Source: Bifidobacterium mizhiense (GTDB taxonomy: Bacteria > Actinomycetota > Actinomycetes > Actinomycetales > Bifidobacteriaceae). From it: a DNA stretch of 64,000 nt. This document shows positions 34,101 to 44,192 of the stretch, in pieces (position 1 is the stretch's first letter; each line of letters begins with the position of its first letter). Location: assembly GCF_020884755.1 (NCBI RefSeq), contig NZ_BPWE01000004.1, positions 124,001-188,000 of the forward strand, given 5' to 3'. Made by a program: the position numbers and the translations under genes. Below the pieces are notes generated by a model. It was not told the origin of the DNA, made no database searches, and was given only the letters and a program-made list of their open reading frames with translations.

Positions 34101-35336
34101 TCAGCTCTTGCGGCGCTTGGACATGACATCAATAGCCACAGCCAGCAGGAGCACCAGGCCCTTGATGGTCTTGACGATGGCTGTATCCACACCCATGATG
34201 GACAGCCCCTGATTGATGACACCCATGACGAAGGCTCCAACGACGGCCCCGGGAATGGTTCCGATGCCGCCGGTGACAGCCGTGCCGCCGATAAAGCAGG
34301 AGGCGATGGCATCCATTTCGAACTCCATGCCTGCCTGAGCAGTGGCCGAGGCCAGTCGTGAAAGCATGCAGATGGCTGCCACGGCCGACAGGAAGCCCAT
34401 GTGGACGAAGAGCGTGAAGTCCACCCGTTTGGCGTTGATGCCCGAAAGCACAGCGGCCTTGCGGTTGCCGCCCACTGCGTAGACATGCCGGCCGAAGACG
34501 GTCCTGGTGAGGATGAAGTTGTAGATCAGGACCAATACGGCCACAATGACCAGCATTATGGGTGTCCCGCCCTGGTTCTCATTGCCGGAGGAGGCCAGCA
34601 GGTAGGTCACGAAGAGGATGACGACTGCGGCCACGATGATCTTGCCGGTCATCAAGGCCTTGGGCTCGGGAACCAGACCTACAGCCAGGGTCTTGCGGCG
34701 GCGGGCAATCTGCGACCATGCGTATGCCAGGATGCAGATCAGGCCCAGCACCACGGTCAGGCCGTCGAAGGGGCCCCACCATCCCAGGATGTTGGGCAGG
34801 TAGTCACGGGCGATCCCCCTGAACTGTGCGGAGGTGATAGGCACGGACTCGCCGACGATGACCGTGGCCAGGCCACGGAAGATCAGCATGCCGGCCAGGG
34901 TGGTGATAAATCCTGGAATGCCGATGACGGCGACCCAGAAGCCCTGCCAGATGCCGATCAGCAGACCTACAATCAGGGACAGGCCGATGGCCACGATCCA
35001 ATTGACCCCCATATGTTCCATGAGGATGGCGCACACGCCTCCGATGAAGGCCACCAGCGAGCCCACCGACAAATCAATGTGGGTGGCGATGATGACCATG
35101 ACCATGCCGATGGCCAGGATGATCACGTAGGCGTTCTGCTGGATCAGCGAGACGAAGCTGTTGGGTTTGAGCAGCACCCCCTTGGTCAGTATTTCGAAGA
35201 CGACCACGATGACCACCAGAGCGCCGACGATGCCATACTGCCGGGCATTGCTGGCCAGGGAGGCCAGAATGCCAGGTCCTGCCTGTTCTTGTTCCACCGC
35301 CTGGGCGGTGCTCTTGTTGCTGTTGGGCGAGCTCAT
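34101..35336 (-). CDS. Sugar ABC transporter permease (XylH/GguB type)
   Basis: A 411-residue membrane permease of the monosaccharide (CUT2) group, with roughly ten to twelve helices. Features are GMVMVIIATHIDLSVGS and the EAA-like region GINAKRVDFTLFVHMGFLSAVAA followed by DAIASCFIGGTAVTGGIGTIPGAVVGAFVMGVI. The large size and a single gene resemble XylH/GguB (multiple sugar transport) rather than RbsC. The ATG overlaps the ATPase gene stop as ATGA. It is the last gene of the operon binding protein - ATPase - permease. Confidence 0.9.
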   Translation of the reverse strand: MSSPNSNKSTAQAVEQEQAGPGILASLASNARQYGIVGALVVIVVVFEILTKGVLLKPNSFVSLIQQNAYVIILAIGMVMVIIATHIDLSVGSLVAFIGGVCAILMEHMGVNWIVAIGLSLIVGLLIGIWQGFWVAVIGIPGFITTLAGMLIFRGLATVIVGESVPITSAQFRGIARDYLPNILGWWGPFDGLTVVLGLICILAYAWSQIARRRKTLAVGLVPEPKALMTGKIIVAAVVILFVTYLLASSGNENQGGTPIMLVIVAVLVLIYNFILTRTVFGRHVYAVGGNRKAAVLSGINAKRVDFTLFVHMGFLSAVAAICMLSRLASATAQAGMEFEMDAIASCFIGGTAVTGGIGTIPGAVVGAFVMGVINQGLSIMGVDTAIVKTIKGLVLLLAVAIDVMSKRRKS

Positions 35337-36889
35337 CTGGCTGCCACTCCCTTCTTTTCCTGGGTCATGCCCTTCATCAGATATTCCTGCGAGAAGTCCC
35401 GTCGCTCCACGTCGTTGGTGATGACCCCCTGGCTGACCGTATAAATCCGGTCACAGATGCCGATCAGCTCGGGCAATTCAGAGGAGATGACCACCACAGC
35501 CTTGCCCTGGTCGACCAGCCGGTCGATGATCTCGTAGATCTCGTATTTGGCTCCCACATCAATGCCTCGGGTGGGCTCGTCCAGGATGAGCACATCAGGA
35601 TCCGAGATCACCCACTTGGCCAGCACGACCTTTTGCTGGTTGCCGCCGGAAAGGGTGGAGACGGGCACATCGATGTTGCTGCACTTGATGTTGAAGTCCT
35701 TGCGGTACTCCTCCACCCGTGCCCTCTCCAGGTTCTCGTTCATGACCCCATGGCGGCTCATTTTCTTGAGCGAGGCCAAGGAGGCGTTTTCCCTGATGTT
35801 CTGCAGCAGATTGAGTCCGAAGACCTTGCGGTCCTCAGTGGCATAGGCCAGGCCCGAATCGATGGCCGACTGGACGTTCGGCAGCTCGACCTGGCGGCCA
35901 TGCATCTCGATTCTGCCGCTGATGCGGCTGCCATAGGATCGCCCGAAGATGCTCATGGCCATCTCGGTGCGGCCCGCACCCATGAGTCCCGCCAGTCCGA
36001 CGATCTCACCCTGGTGAACCACCAGATTGGCATGATCGACCACGGTGCGGGAGGGATCCTGCGGGTGGTGGACAGTCCAATCGCTGACCTTGAGCACCTC
36101 CTTGCCGATGTGCGGCACGTGCTCGGGATAGAGGTTGGTCAGCTCGCGGCCGACCATCTTCTGGATGAGCAGATCCTGATCCAGCGGGTGGTCTTGGTCG
36201 ATTCGCATGCCGCCCACCGTGGAGCCATCCCGTAGAATGGTCACCCCATCCGCAATCTGCCCCACCTCGCCCAGCTTGTGGGTGATGAGGATGCTGGTCA
36301 CTCCCTGCTGGTCACGCAGCTGTCTGACCAGATCCAGCAGATGATCGGAATCATCGTCGTTCAAGGCGGCTGTGGGCTCATCCAGAATCAGCAGCCTGAC
36401 GTGCTTGGACAGCGCCTTGGCGATCTCCACCAGCTGCTGCTTGCCCACTCCAAGGTCCATGACCCTGGTGTCGGGTTTTTCGTCCAGCCCCACACGCTCC
36501 AACAGACGCGAGGCCTTGGCCCTCGTCGTGTCCCAGTCCATGACGCCATTGTGGGCCTGCTCATTGCCCAGGAAGATGTTCTCGGCAATGGATAGGAAAG
36601 GGCTCAGCGCCAGCTCCTGGTGGATGATGACGATGCCGTCGTCCTCCGAATCATTGATGGTCCGGTAGCGGCAGGGCTTGCCGTCGAACAGGATTTCGCC
36701 GGTATAGCTGCCATGAGGGTAGACCCCGGACAGCACATTCATCAGGGTTGACTTGCCGGCTCCGTTTTCCCCGCAGATGGCATGGATTTCGCCCTTGCGC
36801 ACATCCATGTCGACATTGGACAGGGCCTTTACCGGACCGAAGGTCTTGGTGATTCCCTGCATTCGCAACAAGATGTCCTCGTCGGACAT
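35333..36889 (-). CDS. Sugar ABC transporter ATPase with two ABC domains (XylG/GguA type)
   Basis: A 518-residue double ATPase of the CUT2 class. Domain 1 has GENGAGKST, a weak signature LGVGKQQ and LDEPTAAL. Domain 2 (from about residue 265) has the degenerate Walker A GLMGAGRTE usual for this class, the good signature LSGGNQQK and LDEPTRGID. The start is ATG 36889 with GGAGGTGA directly before it; the open frame upstream to 36970 overlaps the gap after the binding-protein gene. It powers the adjacent permease, to which it is coupled by a 4-base overlap. Confidence 0.92.
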   Translation of the reverse strand: MSDEDILLRMQGITKTFGPVKALSNVDMDVRKGEIHAICGENGAGKSTLMNVLSGVYPHGSYTGEILFDGKPCRYRTINDSEDDGIVIIHQELALSPFLSIAENIFLGNEQAHNGVMDWDTTRAKASRLLERVGLDEKPDTRVMDLGVGKQQLVEIAKALSKHVRLLILDEPTAALNDDDSDHLLDLVRQLRDQQGVTSILITHKLGEVGQIADGVTILRDGSTVGGMRIDQDHPLDQDLLIQKMVGRELTNLYPEHVPHIGKEVLKVSDWTVHHPQDPSRTVVDHANLVVHQGEIVGLAGLMGAGRTEMAMSIFGRSYGSRISGRIEMHGRQVELPNVQSAIDSGLAYATEDRKVFGLNLLQNIRENASLASLKKMSRHGVMNENLERARVEEYRKDFNIKCSNIDVPVSTLSGGNQQKVVLAKWVISDPDVLILDEPTRGIDVGAKYEIYEIIDRLVDQGKAVVVISSELPELIGICDRIYTVSQGVITNDVERRDFSQEYLMKGMTQEKKGVAAR

Positions 36890-36966
36890 GCTTTCACCTC
36901 CTGTGCGCCGACCGTCCCTCCCCTTGACCGGAAGCGGGACGGTCCGGCGCGACTGTGATGCCAACC

Positions 36967-38121
36967 TCACTTGGTCAGCTGATCGAATCGTGCCTGGGTC
37001 AGGTAGTTCGCCTTGACCAGATCGGTCAGGTTGTCCTTGGTGATGGCCTTGGGATCCAGCAGCTTCGAGGGCACCTTGATGCTGTTGTTGTCAAAGGTGC
37101 CGTTGATGCCGGTGACCTTCTTGCCTTCGGCGATTTCGATGATCATGTCGTAGACGGCCTGGGCCAGCTTGTTGACGTCCTTGAAGACGGTCTGACCCTG
37201 CAGCCCCTTGGAGATGTTGGCCACGGAGATCTCCATGGCGTCCTGCCCGGTGATCTTGGGCCAGTTGTCGGTATTGGGCTGGATGTCGGGCCTCTTGGAC
37301 TGGATGGCGTTGATGACTCCCTGGCTGATGCCGTCATAAGGGCTCAGCACGGCATCCAACCGCTCGCCATGGGCGTAGGTCGAATCAAGAATGGATTCCA
37401 TGTCCTTCTGGGCCTGCTCGGTCTTCCAGGACTGGACGGAGATCTTCTGCCAGTCTGAAAGCTTGAAGTCCTTGGTCACACCGCCGCCATGCTGGGAGGG
37501 GCTGACCAGAACGCCCGACTTGAAGTAGGGCTGCAGCAGCTCCCAGGCGCCCTTGAAGAAGTACTTGGCGTTGTTGTCGTCGGGAGAACCGGTGAAGAGC
37601 TCAATATTGAACGGACCCTTGGCTCCGTTTTTGAGTCCCAGCTGATCGATCAGCCAGTTGGCCTCCAGCACGCCGGTGCGCTCGAGCTGGAATGTCGCAT
37701 AGTAGTCAACAGCCTTGGTGTTCATGATCAGCCGGTCATAGGCGATGACCTTGGCCCCGGCATCCTTGGCCTTCTCGACAGCAGGCCCCACGGCGGTGCC
37801 ATCCTTGGAGGCCACCACCACGATCTTGGCGCCCTTGTTGACCATGTTCTCGATGTCGGCATTCTGCTGGGCGGGCTTGTCATCCGCGAAGGAGAGCACT
37901 ACCTTGTAGCCTGCTTTCTCCAGTTTGCTCTTGAGGTTGTTGCCGTCCTTGTTCCAACGTTCCTCGGACTTGGTGGGCATGGACACGCCGATGGTGGCGC
38001 CTTTGCCGATCGATCCTCCCTCCTGGGAGGAACTGGAGGCACGTGAACCTCCGCAAGCGCCCAGTCCGGTCAGCATGGCGACGCCGATGACCGCCGCCAT
38101 GGCTCGTTGCATCATCTTCAT
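36967..38121 (-). CDS. Sugar-binding lipoprotein of the ABC transporter (ChvE-like)
   Basis: A 384-residue exported lipoprotein. The signal peptide MKMMQRAMAAVIGVAMLTGLGAC ends in a lipobox (L-G-A-C, Cys about residue 23), followed by a Ser-rich linker. The mature part is a periplasmic-binding type I fold of the ChvE/XylF class (IGVSMPTKSEERW, VIAYDRLI, ISQGVINAIQ). Such proteins bind aldoses such as xylose, arabinose, galactose or glucose; which one here is not known. The start ATG 38121 follows GAAGGAG. A good promoter lies about 75 bases upstream, and this is the first gene of the operon. Confidence 0.92.
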   Translation of the reverse strand: MKMMQRAMAAVIGVAMLTGLGACGGSRASSSSQEGGSIGKGATIGVSMPTKSEERWNKDGNNLKSKLEKAGYKVVLSFADDKPAQQNADIENMVNKGAKIVVVASKDGTAVGPAVEKAKDAGAKVIAYDRLIMNTKAVDYYATFQLERTGVLEANWLIDQLGLKNGAKGPFNIELFTGSPDDNNAKYFFKGAWELLQPYFKSGVLVSPSQHGGGVTKDFKLSDWQKISVQSWKTEQAQKDMESILDSTYAHGERLDAVLSPYDGISQGVINAIQSKRPDIQPNTDNWPKITGQDAMEISVANISKGLQGQTVFKDVNKLAQAVYDMIIEIAEGKKVTGINGTFDNNSIKVPSKLLDPKAITKDNLTDLVKANYLTQARFDQLTK

Positions 38122-38197
38122 GAAGACTCCTTCATCCTTGAATTCTCCGGCAGGCATCTCCGTCTGCCTGGGTCCCTTCATTGCAGGCCCAGTGGTC

Positions 38198-38226
38198 AGC
38201 ATACCCAATTGCGTTAACTTTATCAA
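38198..38226 (-). promoter_or_regulatory. Promoter of the sugar transporter operon
   Basis: On the minus strand TTGATA (38221-38226, five of six to the -35 consensus) and TATGCT (38198-38203, four of six to the -10) are spaced by exactly 17 bases. The predicted start leaves a leader of about 70 bases before the binding-protein gene. Confidence 0.65.
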
Positions 38227-38236
38227 CTCAACAAAG
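38218..38236. promoter_or_regulatory. Imperfect palindrome over the -35 box, candidate ROK operator
   Basis: CTTTATCAACTCAACAAAG is an imperfect inverted repeat (CTTT-x-T ... A-x-AAAG) that covers the -35 box of the transporter promoter, in an unusually A/T-rich stretch of about 80 bases. The divergent ROK repressor gene nearby makes it a candidate operator. A second symmetrical site, GTTCGAAC, lies at 38280-38287. Confidence 0.4.
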
Positions 38237-38344
38237 CTGATTATCTATTTATCTGTTTCGTACATGAACTTAATAATTTGTTCGAACTTTTGGCTTTCAT
38301 CGGCGCAAGGGGTGCACTGGGCGGGGGCAAGCCACGATCTTGGC

Positions 38345-38350
38345 TACACT
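38345..38350 (+). promoter_or_regulatory. -10 box of the ROK gene, probably leaderless
   Basis: TACACT ends eight bases before the ATG at 38358, so transcription would begin at or next to the start codon. No ribosome site precedes that ATG, which agrees with a leaderless mRNA. A -35 box is not evident. Confidence 0.35.
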
Positions 38351-38357
38351 GGAACCT

Positions 38358-39551
38358 ATGGCACATCGATTGTTCGGTTCACAGTCCTCACTGCGTGAGG
38401 CCAACCGTGCCCTCCTGCTGGATACGATCCGAAGATTCGGCGCCATGACCCAGATCGAATTGGCTGAAAATACCGGGCTTTCAACGGCAACTGTCTCCAA
38501 CCTGGTGCGTTTGATGGGCGAGCAAGGACTTCTGGAGACATCCTCCACCACCAGAAACGGCCGCCGCGCCACCCTGGTCATGCTGGCCCGCCGCAAGGGC
38601 CTCGGAGTCGGGCTCTACATCGGCCGTCACGAAATGCGGCTGGAAGTTGTCGACGCCAGCCATGCCATCCTGGCAGAGCATGATATGGCCCTGCCACGGC
38701 AGCACAAGCCGGACACCACCCTGGAACGGGCCATGATTCTGATCAAGGAGACGCTGACTTCCATTGGTGCCCAACCGGATGAGCTTGTCGGTATAGGCCT
38801 GGCCATGGGGGCCCCTGTGGACTGCAGGACTCACCAGCTGGCCATTCCCGGCATCCTGCGAGGCTGGGACAAGGAGGATCTGATAGGCACCTTCCACGAG
38901 GCCTTCCAGGTGCCGGTCCAAGTGGACAACGACGCCAACTTCGCGGCCATGGCCGAATTGAGAATGGGCGTGGCGGTCGGCAGACGAAACTTCGTCTATA
39001 TCCACGCCAACGACGGTGTGGGCTCGGGGATCGTCATCAACGGCGAGGTCTGGCGGGGCACCACCGGGCTCGCCGGCGAGATCGGCCATGTTCAGGTGGA
39101 TCCCCTGGGCGATATCTGCATCTGCGGCAACCGTGGGTGCCTGAATACAGTGGTGGATGAGAACCGCCTGGTCTCCTTGCTGAGCGTGACCCATGGGAAC
39201 ATGACCTTGGAGGATCTGGTGGCCAATGCCGTCAAGGGGGACCCGGGCTGCCGGCGGATCGTAGGCGACGCCGCCATCCGCATCGGCAATGTAGTGGCTG
39301 ATCTCTGCAACGCCGTGGATCCCGAGGTAGTGATCCTGGGAGGCATCCTGAGCACAACAGAAGACGTATTTCTGGAGCCCCTTCGGGAGACTCTCCAGCG
39401 CATGCTCTTCCCTGACGCCATGGTCCCCATGGAAGTGCTTCCTGCCCGCTATCCGATTACCGGATCGGCTCTGGGGGCGGCTATGATGGCTGTCGATAGC
39501 GTCAACGAACACATTGATGTGTCCACAGTATCCGCAGGTCGATCATCGTAG
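38358..39551 (+). CDS. ROK family transcriptional regulator
   Basis: A 397-residue repressor. The N-terminal winged helix-turn-helix (residues ~15-75) has MTQIELAENTGLSTATVSNLVRLM. The ROK sugar-kinase-like domain follows, with VDNDANFAAMAE, GVGSGIVINGEVWRG and the zinc-binding CICGNRGCLNT. The family responds to sugars (XylR, NagC, Mlc). Being divergent from the sugar transporter operon, with a candidate operator at that promoter, it probably controls it. The start is ATG 38358, taken as leaderless; TTG 38340 is an alternative. The lone ATPase gene follows after 15 bases. Confidence 0.92.
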   Translation: MAHRLFGSQSSLREANRALLLDTIRRFGAMTQIELAENTGLSTATVSNLVRLMGEQGLLETSSTTRNGRRATLVMLARRKGLGVGLYIGRHEMRLEVVDASHAILAEHDMALPRQHKPDTTLERAMILIKETLTSIGAQPDELVGIGLAMGAPVDCRTHQLAIPGILRGWDKEDLIGTFHEAFQVPVQVDNDANFAAMAELRMGVAVGRRNFVYIHANDGVGSGIVINGEVWRGTTGLAGEIGHVQVDPLGDICICGNRGCLNTVVDENRLVSLLSVTHGNMTLEDLVANAVKGDPGCRRIVGDAAIRIGNVVADLCNAVDPEVVILGGILSTTEDVFLEPLRETLQRMLFPDAMVPMEVLPARYPITGSALGAAMMAVDSVNEHIDVSTVSAGRSS

Positions 39552-39566
39552 AGGAGGTGACCTGGA

Positions 39567-40406
39567 TTGCATGAAACCGCTGTTTTGATGCAGATGGACG
39601 ACCTCTGCATCAGGTTCGGCTTCGTTGAGGCCCTCAAACATGTAAGCCTGGATATTCGCCAACACGAGGTGCTTGCTGTCGTGGGCGACAATGGAGCAGG
39701 CAAGTCCACCCTGGTCAGAATTTTGTCGGGCTTGATCCGGCCCGATCGGGGTACGCTGATCTGGAAGGGCCAACCAACCAGCATTCCCTCGATCAGAGTC
39801 GCCAATCAGTTGGGCATCGCAGCCGTCTTTCAAGGGCAGGACTTCTGCGACAACCTGGATGTCTCCTCCAACCTCTTCCTGGGCAAGGAACTGCGTGATC
39901 GTCACCATCGTCGCGATGACGAAGCCATGCGTCGGCGTACCCGTCAGGTCCTGCAGTCGCTGTCCTCCCCCATCCGAGTAGGCCAACCCATGGCCACCCT
40001 CTCCCTGGGACAAAAACAGACCGTCTCAATCGCCAGAACCTTGCTGGACAATCCCGAACTGATCCTCATGGACGAGCCGACGGCCTCCTTATCGGTCATG
40101 CAGTCCGCCGAGGTGCTCAATTACATCAAGCGCATGCGTTCCGAAGGCCGCAGCATTCTCATGGTCTGCCACGATCTGCCGGATGTCTTCGCGGTTTCCG
40201 ACCGCATAGCAGTCATGCGTCAAGGTCGGCTGGTGGGCGTCCTGCCTACGGCCAAGACCACCTATGAGACTGTAATAGCGCTGATTTCAGGCATTGATCC
40301 CGAGGATGTCATCCAGGATCAGGAGCAGCTGGATGCCATGGCCAGGGCCAACGCCCGCGTCCACGCCCTGCGCGGCACCAGAAAGATCCTGCCCGAGCAA
40401 TCATGA
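39567..40406 (+). CDS. Single-domain sugar ABC ATPase without its own permease (FrcA-like)
   Basis: A 279-residue ATPase of the monosaccharide transporter class but with one ABC domain only. Walker A is GDNGAGKST, Walker B LILMDEPTASL, and the switch His lies in MVCHDL. The signature is LSLGQKQ, with Leu replacing the first Gly of LSGGQ. The start is TTG 39567, nine bases after GGAGG of a very strong GAGGAGGTGA site; ATG 39588 is the alternative. It is in an operon with the ROK regulator and a small membrane protein, opposite a transporter that already has an ATPase. It may serve the neighbouring permease under other conditions, or a permease elsewhere. Confidence 0.85.
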   Translation: MHETAVLMQMDDLCIRFGFVEALKHVSLDIRQHEVLAVVGDNGAGKSTLVRILSGLIRPDRGTLIWKGQPTSIPSIRVANQLGIAAVFQGQDFCDNLDVSSNLFLGKELRDRHHRRDDEAMRRRTRQVLQSLSSPIRVGQPMATLSLGQKQTVSIARTLLDNPELILMDEPTASLSVMQSAEVLNYIKRMRSEGRSILMVCHDLPDVFAVSDRIAVMRQGRLVGVLPTAKTTYETVIALISGIDPEDVIQDQEQLDAMARANARVHALRGTRKILPEQS

Positions 40407-40422
40407 ACGAAGGAAACCTAGA

Positions 40423-40743
40423 ATGCAGCTGACCGATATCCTCCTGACCATTGCCTGCGCCCTGGTAGGGCTGGCGGTGGGACTGATCTACGGATTTCTG
40501 CCAAAGAAAAACGACCGGCTGACCGAATCGCAGCAACGCTGGACACCGATCCTATCCCTGATCGGAGTCGGCCTGGTAGTCGTTCTCATACTGTTGGGAC
40601 GTGACCTGGCCTCCTGGGTAACCATCGGAGGGATGATCCTTGGTCTGTTGATTGGCATGATACCGCCACTCAACAGAGCTGCACTCAAGGTCTGGCCTTG
40701 GCTGAGGCCCCGCACCGACAATCAAGGCCGAAAGCGTCGCTGA
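40423..40743 (+). CDS. Small membrane protein, third gene of the ROK operon
   Basis: A 106-residue protein with three hydrophobic stretches (about 4-25, 45-62 and 66-84) and a basic tail rich in Arg and Lys. The start ATG 40423 has GAAGGA upstream. It lies 16 bases after the lone ATPase. It is too small for a normal permease of this class and I recognise no family. Its place suggests a partner of the ATPase or of the transporter. Confidence 0.7.
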   Translation: MQLTDILLTIACALVGLAVGLIYGFLPKKNDRLTESQQRWTPILSLIGVGLVVVLILLGRDLASWVTIGGMILGLLIGMIPPLNRAALKVWPWLRPRTDNQGRKRR

Positions 40744-40803
40744 AAGCTGGCGATCACACTTCTGCGTTCATCGATGCAGGGTATCTCCCCCTCTGTTATT
40801 CGG

Positions 40804-41685
40804 TCATTTTTGGCTGCTGGCCGGCTCCTCCTTGGCGCCCACCTGCCGGAAGAGGTGACGGACATTGTGCCAGATGCGCCTGGTGACGCCAGAATGATTC
40901 ATGGAGTAGAGGTGGATGCCGTCTACTCCATGGGCCACCAGGTCGGCGATCTGCTGTGAGGCGTAGATGATGCCCGCCTCGCGCAGGCTGGCCCGGTCGT
41001 CACCCCAGCGCTCCAGGATGGACTCAACCGCCGCCGGGATCCGCGCCTTGCAGACCTCGCTCATGTGCCGGACCTGGCCCTCGTTGGTGATGGGCATGAT
41101 GCCGGCCTCGATGGGCACCTGGATGCCGGCTGCCCGTGCCCGGTCCAGGAAGTCCAGAAAATCGGCGTTGTCGTAGAAGAGCTGCGAAACCAGATGATCC
41201 ACGCCGGAATCCACCTTGATTTTCAGATTCTCGATGTCCTCCTCGGGCGAGGCGGCCTCCGGGTGGGTCTCCGGATAACAGGCTCCGTAAATCGACAGGT
41301 TGGGCCGACGGGAACGGATATAGGCGGCCAGGTCGCTGGCATGGTCGAAGACTCCGGCAGGCTCACGGCCCTCCACGCTGTCGCCGCGCAGGGCCAGCAC
41401 CGCTGCCACCCCTGCGTCATCGAACATATCCAGAGCCTGGTCGATCACCTCGCGGTCCGCGTACTGGGCAGTCAAGTGCGCCACGGCAGGGATGCCGTAC
41501 TCGGTGTGGATGGTCTTGGCTATGCGGGCCGTGGCCGTGCGGTCTGAGCGCCGGCCGGTCCCGTAGGTCACCGAGATGAAGTCGGGCATCAGCCCTTCCA
41601 GACCATCCAGGGTGTCATAGATGGTGCCCACCGGGGCATCGCGCTTGGGGGGAAAGACCTCCAGGGAAAAGATAGGCTCATGCAT
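40804..41685 (-). CDS. metF: 5,10-methylenetetrahydrofolate reductase
   Basis: Reduces methylene-THF to methyl-THF, the methyl donor for MetE. The 293-residue flavoprotein begins with FSLEVFPPK (catalytic Glu) and has SVTYGTG, ALRGDSV with the folate-binding Asp, and [12 protein letters not shown] 41685 overlaps the metE 3' end by 8 bases, so it is co-translated with metE; a longer frame to 41718 lies within metE and is not supported. Confidence 0.95.
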   Translation of the reverse strand: MHEPIFSLEVFPPKRDAPVGTIYDTLDGLEGLMPDFISVTYGTGRRSDRTATARIAKTIHTEYGIPAVAHLTAQYADREVIDQALDMFDDAGVAAVLALRGDSVEGREPAGVFDHASDLAAYIRSRRPNLSIYGACYPETHPEAASPEEDIENLKIKVDSGVDHLVSQLFYDNADFLDFLDRARAAGIQVPIEAGIMPITNEGQVRHMSEVCKARIPAAVESILERWGDDRASLREAGIIYASQQIADLVAHGVDGIHLYSMNHSGVTRRIWHNVRHLFRQVGAKEEPASSQK

Positions 41686-44014
41686 GATCCGACTCCTGAC
41701 TGGACGATAGCTCCGCACGCACCTGCTGTGCAGCGGCCACCATGTGCTCCAGACTGGGCCAGGTCTCCTTGTCGCCTCGGGTCTTGAGTCCGCAGTCGGG
41801 GTTGATCCAGACCTTGGCCGCGTCCAGCTTCTTCAGGATGGCGTGGATCCGGTCCACGATCTCCTGGGTGGAGGGGATGCGCGGCGAGTGGATGTCGTAG
41901 ACTCCGGGGCCTGCCTCGGTCTCGAACTTGGCCTCCTGAATGGCATCCAGGACGGTCAGGTCGGAGCGGGAGGCTTCGAAGGAGATCACATCGGCGTCCA
42001 TGGCATCAATGTCCTTGATGATGTCGTTGAACTCCGAGTAGCACATGTGGGTGTGAATTTGGGTAGTGGGTTTGACGCCGGAATGGACCAGCCGGAAGGC
42101 GGGGATGGCCCAGTCCAGGTATCGGCTGTGCCAGTCGGAGCGCCGCAGCGGCAGCTTCTCGCGCAGGGCGGCCTCGTCGATCTGGATGATGCGGATGCCT
42201 GCGGCCTCCAGGTCCAGGACCTCGTCACGGATGGCCAGGGCCAGCTGGCGGGTCTGCTGCTCGTGATCGATGTCCTCGCGGGGCCAGGACCAGTTGAGAA
42301 TGGTCACCGGACCGGTCAGCATCCCCTTGACCACATGGTTGGTGCGGGACTGGGCGTATGAGGACCAGCGCACGGTGATGGGCCGGGCACGGGAGATGTC
42401 ACCCCAGACGATGGGAGGCTTGACGCAGCGGGTGCCATAGGACTGGACCCAGGCATTCCGGGTGAACAGGTAGCCCTTGAGGTTCTGGCCGAAGTACTCG
42501 ACCATGTCGTTGCGCTCGAACTCGCCATGGACCAGAACATCCAGACCGATCTGTTCCTGGTGGTCGATGACCTGGTCGATCTTGCGGGCGATGAAGTTGT
42601 CGTAGTCCTCCTGGCTGATTTCCTTCTTGCGTAGGCGGGCCCGCTCGGCGCGGACCTCGCCGGTCTGGGGGAAGGAGCCGATGGTGGTGGTGGGCAGCAG
42701 GGGCAGACCCAGCTCCTGGGCCTGGATCCTCTGGCGCTCGGGCCGGGCCGGGGTGCGGACAAAGTCCTCGTCCTTCAGGCCGGCCAGGCGCTGCTGCACC
42801 TGCGGGTCAGGCTGGACGCGGCTGCCGTCGAAGAGCTTCTGGTTGTCGGCAAGGGCCTTGCTGGAGCGGCGCTGATCCTCGTCGGCATCGGCCAGCTGGG
42901 CCAGGTCGTGCAGCTCGCCCAGCTTCTCCAGGGCAAAGGCGAAGTGGGGCCGCACGGTGTCGGCATCCAGCCCGTCCTCGTCGGCCACGGTGTAGGGCAC
43001 GTGCAGGAGGGAACATGCGGTGGACACCACCACGTTCGAGGTCACCTGGTGCAGGGCATCCAGGAGGCCCAGGCTGACCGCATAGTCGTTGCGCCAGATG
43101 TTGCGGCCGTTGACCAGGCCGGCGAAGATGGTGGTTCCCTCCGGCACGCCGTGCTCCTTGAGGGCCGCCAGATTCTCATCCCTGCCCTCGATCAGATCCA
43201 GGCCGATGCCGTCGAAGCCCAGGTCAGCCAGCCGGTCATAGCAGTCGCCCACATGGCCGAAGTAGGTGTTGAGCAGGATACGGACCTTGCCCTGATCGCT
43301 CTGGCGGGCCTTGAGAATGGGCTGGTAGAGGGTTTCGAAGAGGTCCAGGTCGCCCGGTTCCTTGTCCAGGACCAGATAGGGCTCGTCCAGCTGTACCCAG
43401 TCGGCGCCCAGGCCAATGAACCGCTCCAGAATGGTTGCGTAGGCTTTGGCCAGGTCCTGCACCAGTGCCGGATCGAGATCCAGCAGCTCGCCCTGGGGGC
43501 CGCGTGCCAGCTTGAGGAAGGTATAGGGGCCGATCAGCACCGGCTTGGCGGCGATGCCCTGTTCGCGCGCCTCCTGGAACTCCTTGAAGGGCTTATCGCC
43601 TTCCAGAGCGATTTTGGTGTCCTGATCGATCTCGGGCACCAGGTAGTGGTAGTTGGTGGTGAACCACTTCTTCATGGGCAGGGCGGTCACGTCACCCTGC
43701 TCCCCCTGGTAGCCGCGGCCCATCGCGAAGAGGGTATCCTCGGGACCCAGGCCCAGCTTCCGATAGCGCTCTGGCACGACGCCCAGGAGGATGGAGGTAT
43801 CCAGGACCTGGTCGTAGTAGCTGAAATCATTGACGGGAATTAGGTCGACGCCTGCCTGCTGCTGAAGCTGCCAGTGCCTGGCCCGCAGATCAGCGGCTGT
43901 GCGCCGAACCTCGTCCAGATTCCGTTCGCCCTTCCAATAGCCCTCGATGGCCCTCTTGAGTTCGCGGTGCGCGCCGATGCGCGGGAATCCGGACACGGAT
44001 GTAATCGCTGCCAT
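41678..44014 (-). CDS. metE: Cobalamin-independent methionine synthase
   Basis: Transfers a methyl group from methyl-THF polyglutamate to homocysteine without B12. The 778-residue protein has the usual two barrels. [12 protein letters not shown] is at the N-terminus and the C-terminal barrel begins near [12 protein letters not shown]. The zinc ligands can be placed at HTHMCYSEF (His and Cys), at the Glu following, and at NPDCGLKTR (Cys). The ATG has GGGAGG upstream. In the 178 bases before it I see no cobalamin or SAM riboswitch. Confidence 0.96.
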   Translation of the reverse strand: MAAITSVSGFPRIGAHRELKRAIEGYWKGERNLDEVRRTAADLRARHWQLQQQAGVDLIPVNDFSYYDQVLDTSILLGVVPERYRKLGLGPEDTLFAMGRGYQGEQGDVTALPMKKWFTTNYHYLVPEIDQDTKIALEGDKPFKEFQEAREQGIAAKPVLIGPYTFLKLARGPQGELLDLDPALVQDLAKAYATILERFIGLGADWVQLDEPYLVLDKEPGDLDLFETLYQPILKARQSDQGKVRILLNTYFGHVGDCYDRLADLGFDGIGLDLIEGRDENLAALKEHGVPEGTTIFAGLVNGRNIWRNDYAVSLGLLDALHQVTSNVVVSTACSLLHVPYTVADEDGLDADTVRPHFAFALEKLGELHDLAQLADADEDQRRSSKALADNQKLFDGSRVQPDPQVQQRLAGLKDEDFVRTPARPERQRIQAQELGLPLLPTTTIGSFPQTGEVRAERARLRKKEISQEDYDNFIARKIDQVIDHQEQIGLDVLVHGEFERNDMVEYFGQNLKGYLFTRNAWVQSYGTRCVKPPIVWGDISRARPITVRWSSYAQSRTNHVVKGMLTGPVTILNWSWPREDIDHEQQTRQLALAIRDEVLDLEAAGIRIIQIDEAALREKLPLRRSDWHSRYLDWAIPAFRLVHSGVKPTTQIHTHMCYSEFNDIIKDIDAMDADVISFEASRSDLTVLDAIQEAKFETEAGPGVYDIHSPRIPSTQEIVDRIHAILKKLDAAKVWINPDCGLKTRGDKETWPSLEHMVAAAQQVRAELSSSQESDHA

Positions 44015-44192
44015 GAAACCTCCCAGTTTCGTCCTGATGTCTTTGGTCAGCCTATCAGCGGCGGGGGGAGGCGGGTAATTGGTGCAAATAAGGTGTCGCC
44101 ATAACCTGAATCGATAACGACAGGACGGCTGGCAGGTGACCGATGCTCACTGAGACTGCCTGCATAAGATTGACTTAGGCTTGTTCCGCCGG

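Noticed and set aside
38280..38287. GTTCGAAC as a second SOS box
   Set aside because: The half-sites are directly joined without the four-base spacer of a LexA site; only the site at 14654 fits.
44015..44192. Possible cobalamin or SAM riboswitch before metE
   Set aside because: I looked for the conserved B12-box and the SAM-I core but the region is only 178 bases and shows neither.
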